Assembly: GCA_050999155.1 (NCBI GenBank)
Contig: JBPCPM010000165.1
Location: 1 to 35,841 of the forward strand
Direction of reading: 5' to 3'
DNA from: JBPCPM01 sp050999155
GTDB lineage: Bacteria; Actinomycetota; Thermoleophilia; Solirubrobacterales; 70-9
Length of the DNA: 35,841 bases
Shown here: positions 1 to 7,965 of the stretch, in pieces
Layout of the letters: every line of letters starts with the position of its first letter
How positions within the stretch are numbered: position 1 is the first letter of the stretch
Translations under genes and position numbers: made by a program
Notes under the pieces: model-generated
The model's input: only the letters and a program-made list of their open reading frames with translations
Told to the model about the DNA's origin: nothing
The model's database searches: none

Positions 1-458
1 ACGGAGCCGATCTCTTGGGCAAGGGGGCGGGGGAACCCCGCGAGGCCCTGTTGCGCGGTGGCGACGGCGGGGTTCTTGACCAAATTGGGGGTGGTGCCGA
101 CCACGACCATCCGCCCACAGGTGCGCAGGCTGCGCGCGACCGGGTGGAAGAAGTCGTACAGCTCGCGTAGCTCTGCCGGATCGGAGATGCCCGTGGCGTC
201 GAAGATGATCGCCGCGTAGCGGTCATCGGAGTCCTCGGCGTGCTCGGTCTCCACGCTGACGTGGGTGTCGGCGAGCACGGCCTTGACGGTCTCGTCCATC
301 CGCCCGCCGGCGGCGGCGCCGACGAGGGCCGGGCCGTCGAGAAGCCCCTGCCCGGGCTCGTAGCGGCGCAGCCTGGGCGGTGTGGGCAGGCCCACCCGCT
401 TGGCCACGGCCTTGCCGACGGGGTTGTTCGCGATGTTCAGGTAGGTATCGGTGCTCAC
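1..458 (-). CDS. fabG4: FabG4-like 3-oxoacyl-ACP reductase, N-terminal part (runs off window)
   Basis: This is a partial gene: about 152 codons are visible and the frame is still open at base 1. It begins with GTG at 458, preceded by AAGGAGACACCC, a good ribosome-binding site. The protein shows the degenerate N-terminal Rossmann-like domain typical of long FabG4 proteins (M. tuberculosis Rv0242c type): an early RVGLPTPPRLRRYEPGQ segment, then IIFDATGISDPAELRELYDFF, and CGRMVVVGTT near residue 130. The catalytic SDR domain with Ser-Tyr-Lys would lie beyond the window. FabG4 reduces 3-oxoacyl thioesters with NADH and, in mycobacteria, is linked to fatty-acid synthesis or turnover. It starts only 11 bp after the thiolase stop, so the two genes form an operon. 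The pairing with a FadA2-like thiolase matches the mycobacterial neighbourhood, although there the two genes are divergent. The family call is fairly firm; the substrate is unknown. Confidence 0.82.
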   Translation of the reverse strand, partial: MSTDTYLNIANNPVGKAVAKRVGLPTPPRLRRYEPGQGLLDGPALVGAAAGGRMDETVKAVLADTHVSVETEHAEDSDDRYAAIIFDATGISDPAELRELYDFFHPVARSLRTCGRMVVVGTTPNLVKNPAVATAQQGLAGFPRPLAQEIGS

Positions 459-469
459 GGGTGTCTCCT

Positions 470-1750
470 TCAGCGCTCGACGATGGCGACGGTGCCCTGC
501 CCGCCTGCCGCACAGACCGAGACCAGGCCGCGGCCCGATCCCTTCTCGGCGAGCAGCTTGGCCAGGGTGGCGACGATCCGCCCGCCGGTGGCGGCGAACG
601 GATGGCCGGCCGCCAGCGAGGAGCCGTTGACGTTCAGCTTCGTGCGGTCGATCGTGCCCAGCGGCTTGTCGAGGCCCAGGCGCTCCTTGCAGAAGGTCGG
701 GTCCTCCCACGCCTTCAGCGTGGCCAGCACCTGGGCGGCGAAGGCCTCGTGGATCTCGTAGAAGTCGAAATCCTGGAGGGTCAACCCGTTGCGCTCCAGC
801 AGCTTGGGCACCGCGTAGATGGGCGCCGACAGCAGGTGATCCTCGCCGTGGACGTAGTCGACGGCGGTGGTGACGTTGTCGCCCATGTAGGCCAGGACGG
901 GGAAGCCGTTGGCCTCGGCCCACTCCTCGCTGCCCATCAGCACCGTCGAGGCGCCGTCGGACAGCGGCGTGGAGTTGCCCGCCGTCATCGTCGCGTCCTC
1001 ACCGGAGCCGAACACCGTGCGCAGCTTGCCGAGCTTCTCGGCGTCGGTGTCGGGGCGCAGGATCTGATCACGCTGCTGGCCCAGGTACGGGGTGAGCAGG
1101 TCGTCGAAGAACCCTCGGTCGTACGCGGCGGCGAGGTTCTGGTGGCTGGCCGCGGCCAGTTCGTCCTGGGCCTTGCGGGAGATGTTCCAGTCACGGGCCA
1201 TGACCGAGGTGTGCTCGCCCATCGACATGCCGGTGCGCGGCTCCTCGTTCTGCGGGATCCGCGGCACGATCTGCTGGGGGCGCAGGCGGCCGAGCAGCTT
1301 GACCCGGTCCATGGTGCTCTTGGCGCTGTTGAAGTCGAGAAGGACCTCGCGCAGGTCGTCGTTGACCTCGATCGGCGCGTCGCTGACCGTGTCCACGCCG
1401 CCGGCGATCCCACAGTCGATCTGCCCGAGCGCGATCTTGTTGCCGACCAGCACCGCCGCCTGCAGGCCGGTGTCACAGGCCTGCTGGATGTCGTAGGTGG
1501 GCGTGCTGGCGGCCAGGCGGCTACCGAGCACGCACTCGCGGATGAGGTTGAAGTCGTGGGAGTGCTTGAGCACCGCGCCACCGACGACCTCGCCGACCTG
1601 CATGTCCTGGAGCCCGAACCGGCTCACGAGCCCGTCGAGGGCCGCCGTGAACATGTCCTGGTTGCTCGCGTCGTTGTAGGGGCCGTACGCCTTGGCGAAC
1701 GGGATGCGGTTACCGCCGACGATGGCGGCGCGGCGAGCCTTCTCGGTCAC
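470..1750 (-). CDS. fadA2: Acetyl-CoA acyltransferase (thiolase), FadA2/FadI-like
   Basis: A 426-residue thiolase that cleaves 3-ketoacyl-CoA with CoA in beta-oxidation, or runs the reverse condensation. All catalytic landmarks are present: the nucleophilic Cys92 in QQACDTGLQAA, a YEIHEAFA motif (the HEAFA form typical of trifunctional-enzyme beta subunits, not the NEAFA of biosynthetic thiolases), His383 in AAGHPFAATGGR, and Cys413 in CAAGGQGT. The start is GTG at 1750, chosen because AGGAGGACAC lies immediately upstream. The FabG4-like reductase follows after 11 bp and is probably co-transcribed. The best family match is the FadA2/FadI (TFE-beta) branch; chain-length preference cannot be read from the sequence. 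A perfect inverted repeat at 1795-1821 lies just upstream and may be its operator. Confidence 0.9.
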   Translation of the reverse strand: MTEKARRAAIVGGNRIPFAKAYGPYNDASNQDMFTAALDGLVSRFGLQDMQVGEVVGGAVLKHSHDFNLIRECVLGSRLAASTPTYDIQQACDTGLQAAVLVGNKIALGQIDCGIAGGVDTVSDAPIEVNDDLREVLLDFNSAKSTMDRVKLLGRLRPQQIVPRIPQNEEPRTGMSMGEHTSVMARDWNISRKAQDELAAASHQNLAAAYDRGFFDDLLTPYLGQQRDQILRPDTDAEKLGKLRTVFGSGEDATMTAGNSTPLSDGASTVLMGSEEWAEANGFPVLAYMGDNVTTAVDYVHGEDHLLSAPIYAVPKLLERNGLTLQDFDFYEIHEAFAAQVLATLKAWEDPTFCKERLGLDKPLGTIDRTKLNVNGSSLAAGHPFAATGGRIVATLAKLLAEKGSGRGLVSVCAAGGQGTVAIVER

Positions 1751-1794
1751 GTGTCCTCCTGGAGCGTTGGCCTGGGGTTCGGCCGTTTGGTTCC

Positions 1795-1821
1795 CCGCGA
1801 CGCGCGGTTCATGCGTCGCGG
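1795..1821. promoter_or_regulatory. Perfect 9-bp inverted repeat upstream of the thiolase gene
   Basis: The arms CCGCGACGC (1795-1803) and GCGTCGCGG (1813-1821) are perfectly complementary and separated by 9 nt. The centre is about 58 bp upstream of the thiolase GTG at 1750, in a 129-bp gap with no gene. The size and position suit a dimeric repressor operator, for example TetR/FadR-type, but it could also be a chance hairpin in GC-rich DNA. No regulator can be assigned. Confidence 0.4.
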
Positions 1822-1879
1822 CCGGTGCGTTGAGGGCACCGGGTGCCCCACGAGCCTACGCAATCGGCGTTGAAGACGG

Positions 1880-2203
1880 TCAGCTGGTCAGGCAGCTCAC
1901 GGCGACCCACCGCCCGTCATCCCGCGCCAGCGGCAGCGCCGCCCTTGCAGAAGGGAGGATCAGGGCGGCCTCGCCGCCGGGGAACGCCCCAGCCCACCGC
2001 GGCATCCGCTCCTCCACCCTCCCGCGCCGGGTCATCTCCGCGCGCATCCGCCCGGCGGCCTGCTCGAGGGACAGCTCGGGCCGTACGCGTTCGCGGTAGC
2101 GCTCCACGGCGTGGCGGGTGAGGTTGACCTGCCGCGGCTCGGGGAGCTCGCCCTCGGGCACGGGGCCCGGATCGGGGGCGCGCAGGGCGAAGCCGAGGTC
2201 CAT
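1880..2203 (-). CDS. Small hypothetical protein with an RHAVERYRERV motif
   Basis: A 107-residue soluble protein that I do not recognise with confidence. The central stretch NLTRHAVERYRERVRPELS, followed by an amphipathic helix (LEQAAGRMRAEMTRRGRV) and a C-terminal beta-like end (RDDGRWVAVSCLTS), looks like a real folded domain. RHA-x-x-RY-x-x-R sequences occur in several small uncharacterised bacterial and phage proteins. The start ATG at 2203 lacks a clear ribosome-binding site and no TANNNT hexamer was seen, so the start is uncertain. It lies 59 bp downstream of the broken TetR gene on the same strand and may share its transcript. Function unknown. Confidence 0.5.
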   Translation of the reverse strand: MDLGFALRAPDPGPVPEGELPEPRQVNLTRHAVERYRERVRPELSLEQAAGRMRAEMTRRGRVEERMPRWAGAFPGGEAALILPSARAALPLARDDGRWVAVSCLTS

Positions 2204-2262
2204 CGGTCAAGCGTGCCACGCGGGCCGGGCGGGAGCGGCCTTCCCGCCGGGCGTCCTCCGGC

Positions 2263-2601
2263 TCAGTCCGCGAGACCGGACACCAGTCGACCGGCCGCGG
2301 CCACCAGGGTCTGCTGCTCGACCTCCGGGTGGTCCTGCCACCAGACGACCATCGCCGCGAGGCCCCCGCTGAGGATCTGCGCGGTCGGCTGGAGCTGGGC
2401 CGGTGGAAGCTCGATGCCGGGGGCAGCCGTGAGAAAGCCGGCGATGACCTCCCGGGCCTGGTCGACCATGGCCGCGCGTCGCCGCCGGATCTCCCCGCCG
2501 CCCCCGCCGTCGCGGAAGATCATCTGCCACCCGTGTGGATGGCCCCGCGCGTAGGTCAGCCAGCCGTCGAGGATGGCCGGGACGAGCTCATGGAGAGTCC
2601 A
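2263..2601 (-). pseudogene. TetR-family regulator remnant (C-terminal ligand domain only)
   Basis: The frame from about 2601 to 2263 encodes a TetR-like C-terminal domain. It begins WTLHELVPAILDGWLTYARG, continues through GHPHGWQMIFRDG and an EIRRRRAAMVDQAREV helix, and ends with the common AAMVVWWQDHPE and AAAGRLVSGLAD segments. The N-terminal helix-turn-helix is absent. Going upstream, the frame reaches a TGA at 2649-2647 with no plausible start except an internal ATG at 2523. Where the DNA-binding half should lie there is now the cupin gene on the opposite strand, whose ATG begins exactly at 2601. I infer a truncated, non-functional regulator. Expression of an 86-residue protein from the ATG at 2523 cannot be excluded. 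The TetR assignment rests on the pattern of aromatic and HP residues only. Confidence 0.55.
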
Positions 2602-3113
2602 TGCCCCCGCCCGCCGTCGATCCGGTTCACCGCACCAGCTACACCTTCACCCGGCAGGGCGAGACGCTGACCGTCACCGCGACCTTCGAGGCCGGTGCCG
2701 AGCTGCCCACCCACAGCCACCCCCGCCAGCAGGAAGTCTGGTGGCTGGAGTCCGGGACCCTCGAGTTCCACCTCGACGGCACCTGGACCACCATCACGTC
2801 CGGGACGGGGAAGATCACGGTGCCCCGGGGGACCGTCCACGGGCTGAGAAACACCAGCGGCCGCGAGGCGGTCGGAGTGGCCGAGGCCACCCCGGCGCTC
2901 GACCTGCAGGAGTTCCTCGTCGAGAGCGCCGCGGCAGCGCGAAAGGGATGGATCCGCCGCGGCGGGATCCCCGGCAGCCTGACGGGCGCACGCTGGGCGG
3001 CGAGCTTCCTCGATCGCTTCGCCGACCAGACCGTGATGACGTTTCCGCCGCCGGCGCTCCAAAAGCTCGTTCGCCCGCTGGGGCGGATCGGCGATCCGCC
3101 CCGCCCGTTCTGA
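2601..3113 (+). CDS. Cupin-domain protein
   Basis: A 170-residue protein with one cupin beta-barrel. Cupin motif 1 is ELPTHSHPRQQEVWWLESG, with metal ligands His38, His40 and Glu45. Motif 2 is VPRGTVHGLRN, with His80. These four positions form the usual metal site, so the fold and metal binding are well supported, but cupins are functionally diverse and the reaction is unknown. The C-terminal 80 residues form a helical extension (ALDLQEFLVESAAAARKG, then FLDRFADQTVMTF). The ATG at 2601 was chosen because GGAGAG lies 3 nt before it. Reading upstream to 2535 would only add a low-complexity Arg-rich stretch overlapping the TetR remnant. The gene converges on the large hydrolase gene, with 14 bp between the stops. 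Confidence 0.8.
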   Translation: MPPPAVDPVHRTSYTFTRQGETLTVTATFEAGAELPTHSHPRQQEVWWLESGTLEFHLDGTWTTITSGTGKITVPRGTVHGLRNTSGREAVGVAEATPALDLQEFLVESAAAARKGWIRRGGIPGSLTGARWAASFLDRFADQTVMTFPPPALQKLVRPLGRIGDPPRPF

Positions 3114-3127
3114 GACGCCGACCGGCG

Positions 3128-5563
3128 TCAGGTCGTGCGGCGGCGGGAGACCATCGCCAGACCGAGGCCGCAGGCGGCGAGGGCGAGACCCAGCCCCGCG
3201 GGAACCGCGAGCTGCATGCCGGTGAAGGCGAGCGTGTCGGAGTCGGCCGCGACCACGTCGCGCGCTCCGGCGTTTCCGGCGCCCGCGCGGTCGCCACCAT
3301 CGCCGCCACCTGAGCTTCCGGCGCCGTCGTCGCCACCGTCGCCGTCCGCGTCGTCGCCGCCGTCCGCATCCGTGTCGTCGTCCGACCCGTCGTCGCCCGG
3401 GTCGCCGGACGGTGGCGCCTGGGTCTCGCGCACCGGGATGGCCGCGGCGACACCGCTGACCGTTATCGATGAGGGGACGGTCGAGGCCTTGACGAAGGGC
3501 GCATCGTCCTGGGCGATCTCGAAGCGGATCCGGTGCCCCTCCTCGAAGCGGTAGGCCGCCCCGTGGAGCTCGGTCGCCACCGGGCCTGTCTCGGAGTCGA
3601 GCCGGCGCGGCCCGCGGTCGACCATGATCGCCGTGCCGTCGGGGGATACGTCGTACATCCGGGTGTTGAGCTGCAGGCCCGCCTCCTGCGCCTGGGCGGA
3701 ACGCGCACCCGCAGCGCTCGCCCCGACGGCGTAGTCGATCGCCAGCCGCGTGGGGCCGATCATCGTGGCCGCAGCGCCGAGGGGCTCGCTGTCGAAGGTC
3801 GCCACGCCCGCCCCGGCCGGTCCGTCACCGAGCGGGCAGGCGCCGTCGCGCGCCGCGAAGTTGCCGACCGGGTCGGCGGCCACGGCGTGGGGGTTAGCGG
3901 GCACCGTGCTCGTGGTCGTCTGCTCTCCGGAGAGCTCGAGGGTCAGCGTGTTCGGAGCCAGCTCGCCGAAGCTCGGGGCGGTGAACCGCGGCCCGGGCTC
4001 GTCGGCGGGCTGGCCGTCCGACGCGTTCTGCGGGCAGACCTGTAGCGCGGCGGTGACGTCGAACTCCGGCTGGGGCTCCGAGGCATTGCCCGGCGGCTTG
4101 GCGTAGTGGTCGACGAAGCGGTCGAGCCGGGTCGTGGCCCCGAGCTCGACGAAGCCCGCCGGCTCGGCGTCGACGTCGCGGCGGCCCGACGCGTCGATCT
4201 GCGGGTACTCGTCGTAACGGCACACGTGGCGGCCGCCGTTGGCGCAGATGTCCCCCCACTCCTTGTCCTTGTCCTGCACGAAGTGCTGGTAGTCGCCGTA
4301 GTACTCCTGCACCGGGTAGTCGGGGACGGCCTGCTTGAGGCGCTTGACCATCCGGCGGTGCTCGAGCTGCGGAAAGAGCGGATCGGTGGTGGTCCCAGAG
4401 CTGAACAGCGGCGTCCGGGCCGCGGGGTCGCTTTCGATCCGAGAGAAGAACTCGTTCTGGTAGTAGGCGGAGCGATCGAACACGAACGTCGGCAGCGTCG
4501 ATCCGAGGGCGGTCTGACACAACGGGCTCTGCTCGTAGGGGAAGACGGTCTGCAGGCACAGGAACGCGTCGGCGATCGACGAGGGGAACGTCGCGTGGTC
4601 GGCCGGCTGGTTGACGCCGGTGGCAAAGAGCGCTGCCACGATGGACTGCTTGCCCATGCCGGGTGGATCGAGCGTGCCACCGCCGTCGGTGGGCGGCAGC
4701 TCACGCTGACCTTGGCGGCCGGTCGGGACCAGCGAGTAGGCGAGGTCGGTCCAGCCGTAGCGCGGCGCCGCCGCCGCGAGGCTCATGTCCTTGCCGCCCG
4801 GGCTCTTCCAGGTGGGGTCGGTGAAGGCCATCCACGCAAACCCGCCCCCGTAGGAGCCTCCGCCGGGCACGATCGCGGCCGGGTTGACCGAGAAGAACGG
4901 ATCGTCGGCCAGCTGCCCGGCCATGTGCTGGAAGTCGTTGATCTCGAAGGCGCGATGGTCGAGCTGGGACTCGCCCGTCGAGCCGTCATTCTGGTTGTCG
5001 ACGAACCCGCGCGAGGTGTAGGTGATGACGACGTAGCCGCGCGCCGCGTACCAGGCGTTGTTGTAGTGCCAGCTCTTGCCGGCCTTGTCGAACCGCTCGC
5101 CCTCCGGCTGGTCCTGGGCCTCCCAGCTGGTCTTGTTGCCGCTGCAGCAGCCGTGGACGAGCGTCATCACGGGAAAGCCGCCGGCCGGCGGGGTCATGCT
5201 CGCGGGCGGCAGCGAAACGTTGACGTCGAGGGCGACATCCCCCAGCGCGTTCGCCCCCGGCGCGGTCGCCGCGTCGGCTGCCTTGGCCGGGAGACCGGCG
5301 AAGCCGTCGTACTTCGCAGGGACCGTGATGGCCTTCGCCCCTGTCGGGTTCGGGTCTCGCCCTCCGAAGTCCGGCACGCCGTCGTCGCAGAACCGGTACT
5401 CGTATCCCGGTGCCGCCGTCTGGGTCTCGCATGCGTCCTTGAGCGTCTGGGGGATCGCCGCCTGAGCCGACGGGGCACCCATCGCCACGACGAGCAGCGC
5501 CGCCCCGAGCAGCGCCCGGATGCCACGCACCCCCCGCGATCCGCGTTGCCGGTGAACGCCCAT
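3128..5563 (-). CDS. Secreted S15/CocE-like alpha/beta hydrolase with LAFTG cell-wall sorting signal
   Basis: An 811-residue exported protein. It has an Arg-rich N-terminus, a hydrophobic signal segment (ALLGAALLVVAMGAPSAQA, cleavage expected after residue 35), and an alpha/beta hydrolase domain at about residues 75-560 with nucleophile Ser237 in PGGGSYGGG. A beta-rich region follows (RFEEGHRIRFEIAQDDAPF), as in the C-terminal jelly roll of X-Pro dipeptidyl-peptidase/CocE enzymes. Then come an Asp/Gly-rich linker of about 60 residues, LAFTG (778-782), a hydrophobic helix and a terminal SRRRTT. LAxTG plus helix plus Arg tail is the class E sortase signal of high-GC actinobacteria, so the enzyme is probably attached to peptidoglycan. 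No sortase gene is in the window. The substrate is unknown (peptide, ester or lipid). The ATG at 5563 is supported by TAGATT 8 nt upstream (leaderless). A GTG at 5530 is an alternative. Confidence 0.85.
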   Translation of the reverse strand: MGVHRQRGSRGVRGIRALLGAALLVVAMGAPSAQAAIPQTLKDACETQTAAPGYEYRFCDDGVPDFGGRDPNPTGAKAITVPAKYDGFAGLPAKAADAATAPGANALGDVALDVNVSLPPASMTPPAGGFPVMTLVHGCCSGNKTSWEAQDQPEGERFDKAGKSWHYNNAWYAARGYVVITYTSRGFVDNQNDGSTGESQLDHRAFEINDFQHMAGQLADDPFFSVNPAAIVPGGGSYGGGFAWMAFTDPTWKSPGGKDMSLAAAAPRYGWTDLAYSLVPTGRQGQRELPPTDGGGTLDPPGMGKQSIVAALFATGVNQPADHATFPSSIADAFLCLQTVFPYEQSPLCQTALGSTLPTFVFDRSAYYQNEFFSRIESDPAARTPLFSSGTTTDPLFPQLEHRRMVKRLKQAVPDYPVQEYYGDYQHFVQDKDKEWGDICANGGRHVCRYDEYPQIDASGRRDVDAEPAGFVELGATTRLDRFVDHYAKPPGNASEPQPEFDVTAALQVCPQNASDGQPADEPGPRFTAPSFGELAPNTLTLELSGEQTTTSTVPANPHAVAADPVGNFAARDGACPLGDGPAGAGVATFDSEPLGAAATMIGPTRLAIDYAVGASAAGARSAQAQEAGLQLNTRMYDVSPDGTAIMVDRGPRRLDSETGPVATELHGAAYRFEEGHRIRFEIAQDDAPFVKASTVPSSITVSGVAAAIPVRETQAPPSGDPGDDGSDDDTDADGGDDADGDGGDDGAGSSGGGDGGDRAGAGNAGARDVVAADSDTLAFTGMQLAVPAGLGLALAACGLGLAMVSRRRTT

Positions 5564-5571
5564 TGCGATCA

Positions 5572-5577
5572 AATCTA
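5572..5577 (-). promoter_or_regulatory. Putative -10 element for the secreted hydrolase (leaderless)
   Basis: Reading on the minus strand, TAGATT ends 8 nt before the ATG at 5563. This matches the TANNNT consensus of actinobacterial housekeeping promoters and places transcription initiation at or next to the start codon. The divergent reductase gene starts at 5637, so both promoters share about 73 bp. Confidence 0.5.
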
Positions 5578-5636
5578 GACCGCGCGGCACGCGGGCGCGC
5601 CGATTCCACCTGGCCGACGCCGGGTACGTGGTCGCC

Positions 5637-6914
5637 ATGGCCAAGCGAGATTTCGATGTCGTGGTCCTGGGAGCCACCGGTTTCACCGGCCAGCGGGTAG
5701 CCGCGTACCTGGCCGAGCGGGCCGCCGAGACCGACCTCCGGTGGGCACCGGCCGCACGCGACGCCGACAAGCTGCAGCGGGTCCTGGCCGACCACGGGGT
5801 CCAGGCGCCGGAGCTCCTGCACGTCGACATCGACGAGCCCGCCACCCTGCGCGACCTGTGCGCGCGGGCGACGGTCGTGCTCAACATGGTCGGGCCCTAC
5901 GCGAAGTTCGGCCCGCCGGTCATCGAGGCGGCGATCGCCGAGGGGGCTCACTACGTGGACCTGACCGGCGAGATGCCGTTCGTCCGCGACATGATCGACG
6001 CCCACCACGACGCCGCGCACGCGGCACAGGTCAAGCTCGTACAGGTATGCGGGTTCGAGTCCCTGCCCCCGGACCTCGCGGTCGGGCTCGTCGCGCGGGC
6101 TGCGCGGGAGGAACTCGGCGAGGAGCTGGCCGAGGTGACCATCCGGGTGACCAGCGAGCTGCCTCCCGGACTCCCCCGTCCCTCAGACCTGATCTCTGGC
6201 GGAACGTTCCAGAGCCTGCGCCTGGCGGTGGCCTCCGACGATGCGGGAGCCATCGCTGATCCGGCGATCCTCGTGCAGGATCCGGCTCGCGCCAAACGAG
6301 TCCGCGAAGACAGCCCGGTCTCTGTGCGACCCCGTCGCGGCACGGGCACAGAGGCGCTGGCCCCGATGGTGCCGTCCCCGTTCTTGAACCCGGCGGTGAT
6401 CCACCGCAGCAACGAACTCCTGGCCTCCGAAGGCGCCGAGCTCGGCTCGTCGCTGACCTACCGCGAACACATGGCCCTGCCTGGCGGAACGCCCACGCTC
6501 GGCCCGCGCCTCGCGGCCGCCGCGGTGGTTTCCGCCACGGCCGCCGGCACCCGGGCTCTCGCGTCCGCCCCGGGCCCGGTGCGCCGCGCGGCGGCCTCCG
6601 GTCTCAAGGCGATTGGCCCTGGCTCCGGGGACGGGCCCGCACCGGACCGGCTCGAAGGATGGTCGTGGACCGTCCAGTGCGATGCGAGGACGACAGGCGG
6701 AGCCGGCGTCCATCTGCTGATCGAAGCCGACGGTCATCCCGGGTATCTCACGACCGCACGGATGATGGGCGAGGCCGGGATGTTGCTCGCCGAGACCGAG
6801 GCGACGCCCGACCGATACGGGTGCGTGACGCCGTCGCTGGCCCTTGGCCTCGACGAAGTCGACCGATTCGCACGGGCGGGCCTGCGCTTCTCCGCCGTCT
6901 GCGTCGACGCCTGA
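5637..6914 (+). CDS. Saccharopine dehydrogenase-like NAD(P)-binding oxidoreductase (trans-acting enoyl reductase type)
   Basis: A 425-residue protein of the saccharopine-dehydrogenase-like group that includes mammalian SCCPDH and mycobacterial Rv2449c/Rv2953. The N-terminal Rossmann domain has VVVLGATGFTGQRVAAYLA (GATGFTG at about 12-18). Family blocks follow: VVLNMVGPYAKFGPPVIEA, GAHYVDLTGE, CGFESLPPDL and, later, YREHMALPGGTPTLGPRLA. In mycobacteria one member (Rv2953) reduces enoyl groups in phthiocerol and phenolphthiocerol dimycocerosate biosynthesis. Lysine catabolism is unlikely for this branch. The ATG at 5637 fits the usual MxxxxFDVVVLGATG start; a GTG three codons upstream (5628) is possible, and neither has a clear ribosome-binding site. 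An aldo/keto reductase follows after 56 bp on the same strand. The family is confident; the substrate is unknown. Confidence 0.82.
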   Translation: MAKRDFDVVVLGATGFTGQRVAAYLAERAAETDLRWAPAARDADKLQRVLADHGVQAPELLHVDIDEPATLRDLCARATVVLNMVGPYAKFGPPVIEAAIAEGAHYVDLTGEMPFVRDMIDAHHDAAHAAQVKLVQVCGFESLPPDLAVGLVARAAREELGEELAEVTIRVTSELPPGLPRPSDLISGGTFQSLRLAVASDDAGAIADPAILVQDPARAKRVREDSPVSVRPRRGTGTEALAPMVPSPFLNPAVIHRSNELLASEGAELGSSLTYREHMALPGGTPTLGPRLAAAAVVSATAAGTRALASAPGPVRRAAASGLKAIGPGSGDGPAPDRLEGWSWTVQCDARTTGGAGVHLLIEADGHPGYLTTARMMGEAGMLLAETEATPDRYGCVTPSLALGLDEVDRFARAGLRFSAVCVDA

Positions 6915-6970
6915 GGGTTCGCCCTACGCCATCCGGGTACCCGTTGCGGGGTCAACGAAGGAGCCAGACG

Positions 6971-7948
6971 ATGGACACGCGCACGCTGGGCAACGACCTG
7001 ACCGTCTCGGCCGAGGGGCTGGGATGCATGGGGATGTCGGACTTCTACGGCGGCGGCTCCGAGTCCGAAGCCGTCGACACGCTGCACCGCGCCCGCGAGC
7101 TCGGGATCACCCTCTTCGACACGGCGGACATGTACGGGCCGTTCACCAACGAGAAGCTCGTGGGCCGCGAGCTCGGCCCCCACCGCGACGACGTGGTCAT
7201 CGCCACGAAGTTCGGCATCCAGCGCGACGAGGACGGCAGCATGCTCGGCGTCAGCGGGCACCCCGACTACGTGCACGAGGCGTGCGAGGCGTCGCTGAAG
7301 CGCCTCGGGATCGACACGATCGACCTCTACTACCAGCACCGCGTCGATCCCGATGTGGCCATCGAAGAGACCGTGGGCGCCATGGCCGAGCTGGTCGAGC
7401 AGGGAAAGGTCCGCCACCTCGGCCTCTCCGAGGCGGCCCCGGACACGATCCGCCGCGCCCACGAGGTGCACCCGATCACCGCGCTGCAGACCGAGTACTC
7501 GCTGTGGAGCCGCGACCCCGAGGACGAGATCCTGCCGACGGTCCGCGAGCTGGGCATCGGCTTCGTCGCCTACAGCCCGCTCGGCCGCGGCTTTCTCTCC
7601 GGCCGCTTCGAGTCGTTCGAGGATCTCCCCGAGGGCGATTACCGGCGCCAAAGCCCGCGCTTCCAGGGCGAGAACTTCGACCGCAACCTCGAGCTGGTCG
7701 ACGAGATCAAGCGGATGGCCCAGGACAAGGGCGTCTCGGCGAGCCAGCTCGCGCTGGCCTGGGTGCTCGCCCAGGGCGACGACATCGTCCCCATCCCCGG
7801 CACCAAGCACGTCGACTACCTGGAGGAGAACGTCGACGCGACCGCCGTGCAGCTCAGCGACGAGGACCTGCGCCGCATCGACAACATCGCACCCGCCGGC
7901 CGGGCGGCCGGCGATCGCTACGAGGACATGAGCGCGGTCAACCGCTGA
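6971..7948 (+). CDS. Aldo/keto reductase
   Basis: A 325-residue NADPH-dependent aldo/keto reductase of the (beta/alpha)8 fold. The catalytic tetrad is visible: Asp50 and Tyr55 in FDTADMYGP, Lys80 in VIATKFG, and His123 in YYQHRVD. The C-terminal cofactor-binding signature is IVPIPGTKHVDYLEENV. The sequence type (GLGCMGMSDFYGGGSE, then ETVGAMAELVEQGKVRHLGLSE) is that of the AKR13/YakC-like group, which reduces various aldehydes. Physiological substrate not predictable. The ATG at 6971 has AAGGAG seven bases upstream. It probably follows the saccharopine-dehydrogenase-like gene in a two-gene transcript. It converges on the LapA-like gene, with 17 bp between the ends. Confidence 0.9.
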   Translation: MDTRTLGNDLTVSAEGLGCMGMSDFYGGGSESEAVDTLHRARELGITLFDTADMYGPFTNEKLVGRELGPHRDDVVIATKFGIQRDEDGSMLGVSGHPDYVHEACEASLKRLGIDTIDLYYQHRVDPDVAIEETVGAMAELVEQGKVRHLGLSEAAPDTIRRAHEVHPITALQTEYSLWSRDPEDEILPTVRELGIGFVAYSPLGRGFLSGRFESFEDLPEGDYRRQSPRFQGENFDRNLELVDEIKRMAQDKGVSASQLALAWVLAQGDDIVPIPGTKHVDYLEENVDATAVQLSDEDLRRIDNIAPAGRAAGDRYEDMSAVNR

Positions 7949-7965
7949 TCGGCGGGCGGAGCGAC

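Noticed and set aside
380..1873. Long plus-strand open frame opposite the thiolase gene
   Set aside because: The translation is Arg/Val/Gly-rich with no family pattern; the minus strand encodes a thiolase with all catalytic residues. It is an antisense shadow of high-GC coding DNA.
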